The notes: generated from the sequence alone by a model not told the origin. A DNA stretch of 64,000 bases from Gnetum montanum (GCA_015680685.1 MNCI01008302.1:309332-373331), one strand, 5' to 3'. Counted from the first letter of the stretch, positions 47,431-58,592 are shown. Numbers and translations: made by a program.

Positions 47431-47637
47431 GATCGACACGAAGAGGGTCCTCATGAGGAGGAGCCCCACAGAGATGATTGCCCTCACGAAGAGAATCCCG
47501 ATGAGGAGGAGCCTCACAAAGAGGATCTCCCCCATGAAGGGAAGCCGCCCGAAGAAGATCCTTATGAGAAAGACCCTCATGAGGTGGAGGTGGTGTTAAA
47601 TGATGTGGATGGAGGTGGTAACAAAGGGAATGTGTAG
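47431..47637 (+). pseudogene. Acidic repeat tail exon of unit 1
   Basis: Begins after CAAATTGTAG with DRHEEGPHEEEPHRDD and continues with ENPDEEEPHKEDLPHEG and PPEEDPYEKDPHEVE. A loosely 8-residue Pro-His-Glu-Glu-rich repeat ends in GGGNKGNV-stop. The frame is open across the exon. Such acidic tails are common in nuclear proteins, but no function can be assigned. Confidence 0.6.
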
Positions 47638-47677
47638 CGTAGTGATATTGGCCAAACATTTTGCTGTAAGGAAAGGG

Positions 47678-47683
47678 AATAAA
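47678..47683 (+). terminator. Poly(A) signal of antisense unit 1
   Basis: AATAAA lies 41 bases after the stop codon of the last exon. Confidence 0.45.
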
Positions 47684-47754
47684 TGATAATGTTTTTTGAT
47701 TAATGTGATTGTGAAATAAGATTTTTATTTTTGATGTTTATGAAGGGAAAAATG

Positions 47755-47920
47755 CATTTTCAGAAAGGTTACACATTTGAGGCCACTGCAGGCCGTTGAT
47801 AGTTTAAGGCCATTTCTGGCCAGGCCATCATATGCGTAAGAGAATAAACAAAATTACCAGTTTTAGGTAGTAGCAGGCCATAACTAGTTTAAGGCCATTT
47901 CAGGCCAAGGTGTGTATGCA
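47755..47920. repeat. GGCC/TTAAA repeats between antisense unit and protease of D
   Basis: TTTGAGGCCACTGCAGGCCG, AGTTTAAGGCCATTTCTGGC and AGTTTAAGGCCATTTCAGGC recur at short spacing. The reverse complement of this motif follows the protease of TR at 7785-7835. Confidence 0.65.
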
Positions 47921-48001
47921 AAAGTGTAACGATAACAATGTGACAAGAAAGAACGTAAACTACTTCTCATTACAACATTTCTCTATGCTACCATCTTCTC
48001 C

Positions 48002-48480
48002 CTAGAAGGGTAGTTCAGCCCAAGTCAAGCTTTCATCAGCCTGTTCAACTGTTGGGATAGGAGTTTGATCTTCAGGGATTTCAATCTCCGAACCCTGTTC
48101 CATTTCCATGTTGTTAACAGCTAACCAACACATCCCTAAGATTAGGTTAAAGCTTGGCATCTCCTCGACAACGATAAACACTAAGTTTGTTGGGAATTGG
48201 TCCCCTGCTACAAAGTTGATGTGCATCGTTCCCTTAACTTGCACTCGTGCCCCATTAAATGACTTCAAACATGACGTTGTCGTGGGATTGATCTAGTCGA
48301 GCAAACCTAGTTTGTCCACTATGGGGAATGGAATGACATTGGCAGTAGCCCCGTCATCTACGTGGACTCTCTGGATTCTGTATTGGCCGACTCGGATAGT
48401 GATGAACATGGGCGCTATTGTCACCTAACCATTTTTTGGGTCATCCTTAATGGACTCATCATGAAATGTTAGTTGGAAAG
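48002..48480 (-). pseudogene. Protease of D
   Basis: The minus strand reads MFITIRVGQYRIQRVHVDDG then ATANVIPFPIVDKLG (active-site region, Asp-Asp-Gly-Ala in place of Asp-Ser/Thr-Gly-Ala), a stop, then the open segment 48268-48002 with KSFNGARVQVKGTMHI, QFPTNLVFIVVEEMPSFNLI and WLAVNN. It ends LTWAELPF-stop. Polyprotein-processing retropepsin; the closest relative is in TR. The antisense unit follows downstream, not RT. Confidence 0.8.
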
Positions 48481-48489
48481 GTCATGATT

Positions 48490-49120
48490 ATTTAGTAGTG
48501 GGGGGAAGCATAATCGCATGGATTGCTTCTTCATCTGCTGGCAAGCTCTCGTCCACGGGTATGGACATTAGCATGCGAACCATGGCTTCACGATGCTTTT
48601 GGGATGTCATCAACAAGTCATATAGGCTTAATGTTGTATTTTTCTATTTGAGAACCTACTTAACTTATGTAAAAGTGTCAAGGATATCATGCCCATGATC
48701 TGGTTTTTTCTTGCCCTTCTCTTCTTCCATTCATCCCAGGAGACGGATCTCTCGAGGAGGAACGGTTTTTGGTTGAGGATTGTGTTTTCTTGGGCAGGGA
48801 GAAGATGGTCACGTCTACATAATATCATCTGTTTTAGAGGAAGGTGGGGCCAAGGTCATCGTCCGGAGGGGTGTAGGCTTAGGAAACCCTAGCGTAAGGT
48901 GGTCCTTGGTTATGTTATCTATCATACACCCTTCTCTTTTCCTGGTAGGCTGTGGTTGGGGCATTGACTTAAAGACTTGCTCCTGCATAGCAAGGGCAAT
49001 TGATAGCTTTGGTACCCTAATGAAAAAGGGTGCCCTAGGTGTGGGCATGCACTGGACCGCGGATTTACAGATAGTCTATTGTGGAATAGTCATCCAAGGT
49101 GAAACTCGGAGGACAAAAGG
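48490..49120 (-). pseudogene. Gag-protease linker of D
   Basis: Interrupted Pro/Lys/Arg-rich sequence with PTPRAPFFIRVPKLSIA-like pieces, resembling the IKVPP-type linker of TR. No domain. Confidence 0.45.
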
Positions 49121-51568
49121 TTATCGCTGAGCTGCACTTGTCAATGTTGATGGGCCTATCATCTGAGGTGGGGTAGGAGGCACATGTAACACAAAGGGTT
49201 GCTTTGGCTGTGCCTGGCCATCACCTTCCATACCCACTACGTTGATAGTGTACCCTATGTTATTTGCATTTAATGGGTCTTGGTACGCATGCATAGACTG
49301 GTTTTCTGGATGAAATAGACTACTGTTGTCTAGGATCAGTTTACCTTGGTCGATCATGCATTGGATGTCATCTTTCAACGCCCAGCAGGAATCCATGTCA
49401 TGACCACACAATTGGTGGTAGTCGCAAAAACGATCCAGCCTAAAGTTCTTGGGAACTAGTGGTTCATTAGGCAGGGCTAAGGAGGGATTCTTAAGCAGCT
49501 CACAATGCCATCTATGATGCTTCAGAGCCTCCTTGGACACCTTCTTGTGTTGAATGTGGCTAGTTCCCAACAGTTTCTTCAGAATTTTTGAAGGCTTTAC
49601 AGTTAGAGCCATGTATTTGGAGCGATCTTTACACTCAAAATTAGGCCTTGACTATGGGGATGCCTCAGGGGTGGGTGCTATTTCCTGATCAACACTATTT
49701 AAGCTAGTTGTGACCTCAGTAGGCACTGTAGATATCTTCTTGTTGTTATTTTTCTTTTTGGTGCCTTCAGCCACGGCTACTACTGTTGTTGTTATAGCTT
49801 TGCCTTTGTCATTGCTCTTGTTGTGGGCATTTTTATAGACCACATACGCTGGGTCTTTGCTAGCCTCTGCTACGTCTTGAATGCTCTTAGTCTGAGCAAA
49901 GGCTTGGCTGAGGGAGCGGGGAGCAAGGAAATAGAGTTTAGACTTAATAAAGTCATTAACTGCCCCCTTGAAGATCGCCAACAGATGGGCATCCACGATG
50001 GGTTCATAGATTTCATTCAAGGTGATGCTCCACCATTGTATGAACTTTTGGACTAGCTCGAGTGGATCTTGCTTAACTCCCATTAACTGGTCTAGTGTGA
50101 CTTATGGTTTCAGGTTGTATTTGAAACAAGTCACGAACTGAGTCAGCAGCTCTTCCAAGGTTGAGATGGAAGAGCATGGAAGTGCACGATACCAGTCTAA
50201 AGCTTTACCCGTTAGGGACATAACAAAGACATGGATGATGGTATGTGGCCATTGCTGCAGCAACAATGACTCTGACCTGAAGGTAACTAGATGATCATTG
50301 GGATCGCCTTTCCCATTGTATTTTGTAAAATGGGGGAGTGGCATCCCAGGAGGTAACGACAAGATGAGTACTTCCAGACTGATAGGATCGTCATGATAGA
50401 AATCCATGACCTGTATTGTGTTAGAACCGATAGCCTTGAGGCGTTTAACCTCTTTGGTAAGGGTTTGAATAAGCTAGAAGGCTTTATCCAGACCCTAGGA
50501 TGAAGAGGTCAGTTGTGGAATAGCAAGGTAAGCCACGGTGGATGGGTGGATAGGGGCAGCAGCATGGCCTATAGGCGATGCAGTCAGAATTGTCCCTGCA
50601 GGCGGTACTGCCTATGTCATCCACCACCCAGTAGGTGGTGTAGGTGGGGTGATAGTCATTGATTATGGTATAGAATACGTTGTTTGCGTAGTGGGTGGCA
50701 TAAACAATGACCCTGTAGTTGGATTTACCACCTGCGGGACCTGGTGTTAATGATGAAGAAGATGAGACATCTGCATAGGCTGTGCAATGGGGGGTGACAT
50801 ATTTGAAGCCCGCCATGCGGTAGGAGCAGGTCCTGTTGTCGATGGTGGTGTGGGAGAAAAAGGTGGTATGGATGCAGAAGATGTGTACAATTGCATAGTG
50901 GGTATTACATGCACATATGGTAATGTAGGCATAGGTACGCAATGCAACGGATAGGCTAACTGTGACTGCGGAGGAATGGTCTGCGAAGTGATGACATCCG
51001 GAAAGGGAGCTGGAGAATAGAAATGCCAATGGGATGCATGTGCCACACGGTCGGCTGTAGATAACGATAACGGCGTAGTGACCATAAACAGCGGATTTAC
51101 ACGGGACGCTGTGGAGGGAGGAGCCATGACAAAGCTAGCATGACTACCTCCCTCGGAGTGGGCATCTAAGTCTTCTTGCCCGTCATGGAATGCTTCATCA
51201 TGGAACATCGCGTCTCATTGTTTCGTTGATGCCCTGGCCATTAATAGTTGATCCAACATCCACTGTTGTTGGTCCGTCAGGGATATGAAAGTGTTAAGTG
51301 AAGGAATGAATTCCTTCCCATTACAGTAGATGAACTCATATTCGTGTTTCTCTTCAAGTTCCTGTGGATACATAGGCAAATTCACCATGAGTTTCACACA
51401 AAGGAAATTGTAATGTTCCATTTGCTGAACACGTCCCTCGTGCTCTTTGTTTTGAATCCTGAGGGACCGGCGTAGCTGCACTGGGCTAGTCAGTGGCTCG
51501 AAAGTAGCCTGCATCATCAAGGGGGTTTCGAGACTAGCGGTGGGGATGGTAGTAGTTATCGTAGCCAT
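49121..51568 (-). pseudogene. Gag of D
   Basis: Starts MATITTTIPTASLETP at 51568 with an N-terminal domain (EHYNFLCVKLMVNLP, EFIPSLNTFISLTDQQ) shared with TR gag. A Pro/Ser/Thr-rich linker (51208-50480) follows, then the capsid at 50407 (MDFYHDDPISLEVLIL, PHFTKYNGKGDPNDHL, ALDWYRALPCSSISTLEELL) running on to QKFIQWWSITLNEIYEPI and KSIQDVAEASKDPAYVVYKN. A nucleocapsid knuckle FCDYHQLCGHDMDSCWAL (CX3HX4HX4C spacing) lies near 49415. It builds the particle. Separated into several frames by stops; better preserved than TR gag. Confidence 0.87.
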
Positions 51569-51798
51569 TCTCTATGTAGCTAGAAGACAATGACAATGAG
51601 GATAAGGATCACAAAGGCAAAAGGGGGCTAAAGGCAAATATGGGCTTTCTATCCTACTGGATTCCAGTGAAATTGTCGGAGTGATCGATCTGTACCACAC
51701 AATCACGTAAACAACCACGGAGGTATCACATTTACGTTAGTCGATAATGGGTATAGAAAGATTACAAGACTACCCATGAAACATAGATCAAAGGTTCA

Positions 51799-51817
51799 GG
51801 CCCTCCTTCTAGTGCTA
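51799..51817 (-). other. Primer-binding site of D
   Basis: The minus strand TAGCACTAGAAGGAGGGCC differs from the TR site by one base. Confidence 0.7.
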
Positions 51818-51822
51818 GAAAA

Positions 51823-53040
51823 CCATAACAATGGAAAATGTCAGTTGCTGGAAACACCGAGGAGATTCTCGTGTACACAGTTTTAACCTCGGATCCGCGC
51901 GAGGGGCATGTTGGCGAAAACCAATCTGAGGTGCCCTGAACGGTCTTGTCAATCAGACAGGGACTTACTCAATCAATAGATTTGTCAACAATTGTATAAT
52001 GAGGTGATGATTTGATATGAAAATATATTATCTATTTACAAGAAAATAAGATCTGCTCCAAGATCGGATCTTAAAGGCAATGAAGGCGATGTAAACTATG
52101 CAAAATGGTTGTAAAATTCAATGTAAACAAGGTGCAATGAATTGAATTTGGAACATGCATGATCCCAAGATCTGGGATTCACCTTATAAATAAATATGAT
52201 GAATACAAAGGAATTTACAAGTGGACTCCGATTTGGATGAAGTATCTGTCACCAACAAGAAGCTACTTAGAGATTAAACAAGCAAAGGCCAATCTACCTT
52301 GTTTACTAGCCAAATCTGGGTGCACGAGAGTCAGGCTTGAAGCAAATTTTCTACTAACTTGAAGTCTCTAGTCAAAAGCTTCTCTCTATCATCATCAATG
52401 CTCTTCTATTGCCAACTCTTTCTCGTCGTCTTGCCAATTTTTTTTTTTCCAAAACTGTCAAAAATTGCCAACAATTGCCAACCCTTTGAGCGTTCTCCAT
52501 CAGGGTATTTATAAGATTAGGATTAGGAGAAGAATGTGGTTTAGATTATGTGTGTTGTGGGCTCACAAAATACCTTTGACCTGATGTGTTGTAGTTGAAG
52601 CTTGTGACGCTACACTATGCTACGTTCTAAAGCGTAGCATAGCATAACCACCCTTTAAGAAGACAGTTTATTTGACCTTGCCTCTTGTGTTGAATAAATC
52701 ATCTTGTGACTACACTGTGATACACTGGGAAGCATATCGTTCCGTAACGACTGCTACTGCTTGAATTTTATTATGTCGCGGCTAAATCAACTATGCTACT
52801 TGTGTTATGCTACGCTACGCTGCATAGCATGACATGGCGTAACAGGCCAAAAGTTCAAATTTTTTGAACATGGCTAACTTGCGAAGTTGAAGTATTGTCA
52901 CTATGCATCCTTTGTTCTGTCATGTCCTCCTGAAGTCTGCGTAGCATAGCGTAGCAGGCCCTTAGCCAAAAAAAGAAAACTTGTTGAGATGTGCCACTTG
53001 TGAAAATCCTTGCCTAAACTTCGAGACTTTGCCAAATCAT
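51823..53040 (-). repeat. 5' LTR of D (right edge estimated)
   Basis: Follows the primer-binding site on the minus strand and has a TATA box (CTTATAAATA) at 52506-52515, about 680 bp before the LTR end. Its outer part (52600-52960) is full of GCGTAGCATAGCGTAGC-type short palindromes, comparable in style, not in sequence, to the TR LTR palindromes. The partner 3' LTR is not in the window, so the right edge is a guess. Confidence 0.5.
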
Positions 53041-53092
53041 TGAGGTCTCGAAATTTCACGGTGTTTCAATTCCTAAGAGAACTTAGACTAGG

Positions 53093-54665
53093 ATGGCAGC
53101 CAATCAACCTCTGGCTCCCTTAGTAAGCAACCCCATTACCTTTGCTAATTATTATGACATCCCAAAATCACTCCCAAACATAAATGTGTTCTACAATCCC
53201 ACAACCCCTACTAGTGATGCTCACCAACACATACAATGTTTCAAAACCTTACTAGGGATCCATAATATTGTACAAAATGACGTAGCATGTAGGGTATTTG
53301 TAACAAATTTTAGAAGCAAAGCCACCCTATGGTTTTTTATGCTCTCAAATGCCTTTATTGACTCATGGCAGGAGTTTAAAAATAAGTTTCTAATTTAGTT
53401 CAACAAGTTCACTAGCCCTGCCGTAGCATTAAGCAACTTTACAAGCTTGAGGAAAATACCTAGGTAAAATGTCCAGGATTACAACCTAAGATTCCTTCAC
53501 CAACTTACTTATGTGCCAAGTGAGATGCACCCACAAGCTGGTGGCATCCTCAAATTTTACTTGTCTACCATTGATCTATTCTTTGCCTATGCCATCAAAT
53601 CTGATTCCAACATAATAGAAATACAAGGAGCAATAGCTAAAGTTGTGGAGTTAGAACAAATTACCCTCATGAATAGCATCCAAACCCAATTTGGGATGAT
53701 GAGCATTAGTAATCATATGCAATCAAACCCTCCACCCCTGCCAACTTTCCTAATGAGCAACACTATGTTCTAGACTCCTTCCCCCCTTCAATTGACTCAA
53801 CCTTTAAATGATTACTTTCATGGTCCCACATCTTCTTCATTTCTGCCATCTAACACTAGTTTGAATGATGACCAATCAAAGGCCTTAATTCAATCCATCA
53901 TAAACCCAAATGGGATATCTAACTCTATTAAACCCCCAACTCAAATTCAAAACCAAATGACCCAAATATTAACTTCACTATAGAAACTTTTAAATGAAGT
54001 AGTTGATTTAAAGCGGAACAACAAGAAGGATCCTATACAACCAAAAAAGCCAAGTACATCAGTCAATGATGATTATTGTTATCTTCATAACACAAGGCAA
54101 CATTTTGAGAGGACCTATCCTTAATTCTTGGCATTATATGATGACAATGCCCAAAGTCAACAAAATGGAAAACCCCTTGTTATGATCCTCAATGTACCTT
54201 ATGAAACAAAAAGCAAAGAGGTTTCCTCATTTGAACAAGTTGTGGTAAGAGACCCCAACCCACATAACACTTACTACTGTAGACTTAGTGACATTGTGAA
54301 CACCACACAACAACAAACTAGGAATAATCCTTATATGCCTTCAAATAGAAGAATTCCTAGTCAAAAAAAATACAAACAACCAAACTGGATCATCTCAAGT
54401 AAATGCTCCACAATAGCCAAACTCCCTTTCTCTACCTTGAAGAACTCTACCTCAACAAGAAGCCAAAGATGTACATAAGACTTATGATCTAGTTGAGGAC
54501 TTAAAAACAATTAAAGCCAACGTTTTGATCTATGATCTCCTACACTTTAACGAAATGAAAGAGGTGATTCAGAATATAGTTCACATGCTTGTAACTAAAA
54601 AAGAAAATCCCCAATCCCTGAAAGGCAAGTTCACTTTGTAGAAATTCCTAACACACTATCAGTAC
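53093..54665 (+). pseudogene. Gag of a third Gypsy family (H), cut by element C
   Basis: ATG at 53093 gives MAANQPLAPLVSNPITFANY, then the capsid domain (INVFYNPTTPTSDAHQHIQC, TNFRSKATLWFF, NAFIDSWQEFKNKF, LTYVPSEMHPQAGGI-like) and linker. A knuckle YCYLHNTRQHFERTYP lies near 54075, in which the last Cys is Tyr. Stops break it into four open segments. Unlike the neighbouring elements it is on the + strand. It ends where C's LTR begins at 54666. No LTR or primer-binding site of its own is recognised. Confidence 0.75.
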
Positions 54666-55534
54666 TGATGAGTGGCGAGGTACCCCTACACTCAACCATA
54701 TGAATACGAGTGTTTCAAGCACGATCCGGTCGAACTCCGTAGACAGACTAGTTGTGGTATCTAAACAATTACTAGTAGATCGCAATTCACTGTCTTCCCA
54801 CCTGGACTAGTATTAGCTTTGTCACGTATGGTTTAGTCTAGAGTGAGGTGTATGATGTGTTCCTACACTAATGCTACTCCTGGCTATGATGGTAAATAAT
54901 ATCAACTAAGTTAGGAGAGAGGATGAGAGAGAATCTAAACTAGCCTAATGTGCAATGAGCATCTGTTCCTTAATCATCCATATACATCTTAAACCTTGTG
55001 CACAACTACCACTTGGATTACCAAGCACATGGCCTAGGTACGCTACTGGATTATCAGGTAGTCACACTTAAATGCTTATGATTAATTCATACTCATTCCA
55101 CATTACTAGGAGATAAGGGTAGAGATATATTAACTAAGAAATCAGTAAATAATAATAACAATTAAATAATTAAGTTAAGTGGATGCTGCAATGATGAAGT
55201 AATCTCAATCTTTATTGCCAGTCATGTGTGTGTGCAAGTATGTCACACTCGAATAAGGATGCTGTACAATTACAATCATCACACTACGGGCATGCACTGG
55301 GAGAAAAGGGTTGAGAGGAAAAACTAACAAAAAGTCCCTACCTTAGTACTAAAAGCTACAAAAATTAAACTTAAAAACTCCCTACCAAATTTTCCTACCT
55401 CTTATTTATAGATGAGGAGATAGGTTGCAATATCGTGTACATGATATTGCGTCTAGGTTGTGATATCACGTACATGATATCACGTACGTGATATCATAAG
55501 TGCAATATCACAACCAACAATTCATGACTCATCA
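54666..55534 (-). repeat. 3' LTR of C
   Basis: 869 bp, TGATGAGTGG to GACTCATCA in + reading. TATA box at 55401-55410 (minus TATAAATAAG). Between it and the right end are several copies of GATATCACGTACGTGATATC-like palindromes. Confidence 0.9.
55474..55497. promoter_or_regulatory. 24-bp perfect palindrome in U3 of C
   Basis: The central 20 bases GATATCACGTACGTGATATC (55476-55495) are a perfect palindrome, extended by two paired bases on each side. Imperfect copies lie at 55424-55448 and 55460-55482. They sit upstream of the TATA box on the element strand, the usual place for transcription-factor sites, and contain ACGT cores. Confidence 0.6.
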
Positions 55535-55545
55535 TACCCCCATGA
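55535..55545 (-). other. Polypurine tract of C
   Basis: The + strand TACCCCCATGA lies directly beside the LTR. Confidence 0.8.
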
Positions 55546-55639
55546 CTAAATGAAAACTCATCCTCGAGTTAAAGTGAGAGCAAGCTCCATTGATTACATA
55601 GTGGATATGCATGGGACTATTGACTTACGAGAATGGATT

Positions 55640-57345
55640 CATGTCGCATTGTGGAATCAGAACAAAATTGAGACACAACATGGAGAATGCAAAAGAAAAT
55701 ACTATAGCTACAAAATTGGGTGGAACTCATGTAGTTCTTGGTGGCGGTGGCTCCTCCATGGATGCCTTTCCCTTGTCTTGTGCTCCAGGTCTTGGGATTT
55801 GATGGCATCGAAGTATGGCCTAGAGTTTCTCCTCTTCAGTTCGGGGATCCTGTGTTGTCCATGCTAATGTTTCGATGTTTGATGGAGTCAGCACATCCCA
55901 TGGGCACAAGGGTTGCAAAAACATTTTATTTGCTTTGACATACCAAGCTGCAAACACCTTTTGTTCCTCCTCATAAGCTCTGGCTTTGTCTCTATATTCT
56001 TGAAAATCTGTGATTTGTCGAGCCAAGTTTGTTGTAACACCTTTCTACCCCTGGTAGCTTTCTTTAACCACCTCAAGTTTAGAATTTGCAACCTTCAATT
56101 TTTGCAATATTTTCTTGTGTTTTGCAAATTCTATTTCATATTTGACGTAGGTGGTGGCTACCTGTTGCTCGAGCTATGTTCTCGGGCGTCCTACTATTAA
56201 CATGAAAAGGTTGGCATACGGCAGGTTTGCCAACTCCATGTACTCTGTAAGGTCCTAGATCTATAGGTCTCGGCTCTTAACTTCCATTTGATGGACAAAT
56301 GCGTATGTGTCCAATATGGTCCTCCAATCAGTGTGTTAAGCATTGAGAGCGTTGATGTGAGCCTTGGCCATATGGATCTCCTTCTCGATGATTTGTTTAT
56401 ACATCCCCACCTAGTCCGAAAAATTTCTCCTTTAGCTACTCATGTCGTTTAGCCTCATTTTGCCACGCGCTTATTTCGGCTGTCTTCTGATGGATGGCAC
56501 GTACCTCCTCCATCAAGAGGGTTCAATTTTCCCTAGCTAAATGGTTCATGTCTTGGTTGACCCTGATTAGTTGTTCTCGCAACTATTGAAAATGTTCTTT
56601 CAGAACATTCATTTGTCTCTCCACAGAGGTCAATCGAAGGTTGTCAGCAACAAGTTGTCTGTTCTTCTCTTGTAAGGCCTTGAGTGCCTTGGTATGCGTG
56701 TAAGTTTGCGCTTGTGCCATAGAGGCATCCCAAACAGCCTTCTCTTTTTCTTCCACCAGCCTTTTATTTTTTATCAATAGTTTAGTAAATTGCTCAATTC
56801 TAAAATTTTCCAGCTGGTCTATAGGAACGAATTGAGAAGGATCCCGTTGTGCTGCTTGTAGGGTCACGAGCCTTTCTTACAATTTTTTCACTTCTTCTTC
56901 AGCTTGCTCGACCCTCATCTCTATTAAGACTAGCTTCCCTTTGGTGGAAATGAGGTCTAATTGTATTACTGTAACATCCTGTGGGATGTCAAACAAGGAC
57001 GTCATTACCTGTCCTATTTGTAGCAATTGGTCAAGTACATCCTCATGTTCCATAGGAGTCATTGAGGTAACAACCAAAGTTTGAGCATCCCATGCTCCTG
57101 TAAGATCTTTTGGTAGCATAATAGGCATAGTGAATGATTCTTTAATATGGTCTGCGACCACTTCTATGGCTTTTGCTACATCCTGGTGCTACATGACCAC
57201 CATCGTGGCCCCTTCACCAGTTTCTAACTGCACCTGAAAGGATGCAACGTTCCCTAAAATCTATTGTGACCAAGTCCTCTCTCCACCTCCTTGTGCATCC
57301 AGAATGCTACTGCCAACTCTGCATCATTTCTGAGCAGGTTGTCGA
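55640..57345 (-). pseudogene. 3'-proximal coiled-coil ORF of C
   Basis: Reading leftward: GEGATMVVM, DHIKESFTMPIMLPKDLTGA, WDAQTLVVTSMTPMEHEDVL, QVMTSLFDIPQDV, STKGKLVLIEMRVEQAEEEV (open 57161-56877). Then TLQAAQRDPSQFVPIDQLEN, FRIEQFTKLLIKNKRLVEEK, ALKALQEKNRQLVADNL (open 56867-56583). Then decayed helix-rich sequence and the tail PCAHGMC/CPWDVLTPSNIETLAW, DPRTEEEKL, KGKASMEEPPPPRTT. Long heptad-rich stretches indicate coiled coils. The same protein is in F and, as a stub, in B. It lies where Athila elements carry an env-like gene, but has no visible membrane segment. Function unknown. Confidence 0.65.
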
Positions 57346-58592
57346 CCGGGCAAGCTACTTAGGCAAATAGGCAGAATGACCTATAGAGCTTGTTTACACC
57401 TAAAGTAGAAAATTTTCTGAAGTGGCTGGCCTGGACTCAGAGCATTCTCCTCCTGATGAACTGTCGTACTGCTTGCGTGGATTGCCAAGCATGGTGAAGC
57501 CAGAATGACCTCACATTTTTTTGAGGCGTTTCATTGGCCTCTCTTTGTCGAAGTCTGGAGAACAAGCTCGATAGACATCGGCAAAGAATACGAAACACCA
57601 TAGTAGGCGGAATGCTGAGGCTATCGCTTGGTGAGTGTCGAGACATCACTCGGCTACACTTGAGAGTGTTGCATTGGTTTTGCAGAGGTTAAGGCAGAGA
57701 GAAAAGATGATGTTTAGTAGAGTCCCTCATCAGAATGCTCTGAGGGACTCCTTCGCATTTTCATCTTTGGCTAGCGCTATTCTTCAACCTCTCGTACAAC
57801 GGGTGTTTCCTTCACTAGATGAGTTGTGTTACATCCGTGAAGGGTTTTGACCCACCTACAAGTGTGTTCCATGCAGCGAGCTATGTTACGCATGCCATGG
57901 AACTAGCACTGTGTTCCCCAAGCGACGAGCTGTGTTACGCATGTAGTGGGAGTTTACACTCTGTAGTAGCCAAGCTAGTCGAGGCACTCGCTTCGTGATA
58001 CGGTAGCATTTGTTGTTGTTGCGAGATGTGTCTGCCAAGGTCTTGCTGGCTACTAGCATTGTTGTAACTCTTGGGCACCATCGTTGGTGTGTGATGTCCT
58101 AAGCAGGAAGGCCAACAGCGGCCTTGGCAACACTGGTGTGGAGGAGCTGGTCTTGAAGGTGCCGAGAGTTACTATTGGTGCAGGTGCTCTGGAATCCCTG
58201 CCAGGGGCTTGCATTCCTGGTTCAACTATAGGATCAGCAACCACATAGCTAATGTCATGTAAGCCCAGGCACTGGCAGGGAGCTGGAGTAACAATATTGT
58301 GGTTGGGCCAGAATACTGCCGACACTCCAGATGCAGGAACTAGCCCCGGAACCATCATCAGGCTTATGGGTTGTGGCGACGGTAGGTTCAGAGGTCCAAT
58401 ATAATGCCATACAGCCTCTTCGGAGGGTCAGCATGATGCCAAGGGTGGCGGCATCACATATGTTCCAGACCGTGTTCTCATTGTGTCGTGAACTGCGTTC
58501 TGGAACTACAATAGCCCACCCATGCATCGGCATCACGCCTACTCATTTGATGTGTATCTGGTGCTGGTGCACGTTGCAGATGTGACGCGAAC
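57346..58592. other. Unassigned stretch between C and E
   Basis: No domain recognised on either strand. GTGTTACGCATG recurs at about 57890 and 57932. It may include the 3' end and LTR of E, but no LTR edge could be fixed. Confidence 0.35.

Larger units (their letters stand above)
43225..47637 (+). pseudogene. Antisense unit 1: spliced FCP1-like HAD domain, unknown domain, coiled coil, acidic tail
   Basis: Probable exons, from splice signals and comparison with unit 2: 43225-43343 (MAPKTKCK...), 43901-44350, 44437-44711, 44807-45856, 45973-~46230, 46314-~46442, 46531-47351, 47431-47637. Exon 2 reads IILDIMGILCYL (HAD motif I position), VWFRKGAREFLQFLLRNFSM then IIWSHLSAET (motif II region), and later YNTLFIARHLTTYFQNPP (the FCP1 NTLLxDD block without its Asp pair). 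Exon 4 carries a domain of unknown function (EVTVIASGRETASIFFRYGD, GIEQAWIMHEVMGDG). Exon 7 is helix rich. The last exon encodes a Pro-His-Glu-Glu acidic repeat and stops at 47635-47637, followed by AATAAA. Premature stops and shifts make it a pseudogene here. It reads against gag and protease of D. Confidence 0.6.
42720..53000 (-). mobile_element. Tat/Ogre-like Gypsy element D with antisense gene unit; 3' part missing
   Basis: On the minus strand: 5' LTR (to 51823), primer-binding site, gag (51568-49121), protease (48480-48002) and GGCC-type repeats. Then a multi-exon gene unit on the opposite strand (47637-43225) and a spacer with TAGTTTAGGGTCTTTTTGG repeats (about 42720-43000) like that next to RT in element E. 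RT, integrase and the 3' LTR are absent. The outer edges are estimates. Confidence 0.65.
54666..57345 (-). mobile_element. Gypsy element C, 3' half
   Basis: 3' LTR, polypurine tract and the 3'-proximal coiled-coil ORF on the minus strand. The 5' half (gag, primer-binding site, 5' LTR) is not found to the right, where sequence resemblance to F stops near 57345. Its left flank is AGTAC (54661-54665); no matching copy is seen on the right. Confidence 0.75.

Noticed and set aside
43225-47637. Reading the antisense unit as an ordinary host gene
   Set aside because: A second copy has the same flanking repeats and the same relation to Tat-like pol genes, and both are decayed; an ordinary gene is less likely, though not excluded.
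50538-50750. Gly/Val-rich + strand frame
   Set aside because: Antisense shadow of the Pro/Thr-rich linker in gag of D.
57635-57850. 71-codon + strand frame in the stretch between C and E
   Set aside because: No family resemblance, no splice or promoter context, and no counterpart elsewhere in the window.
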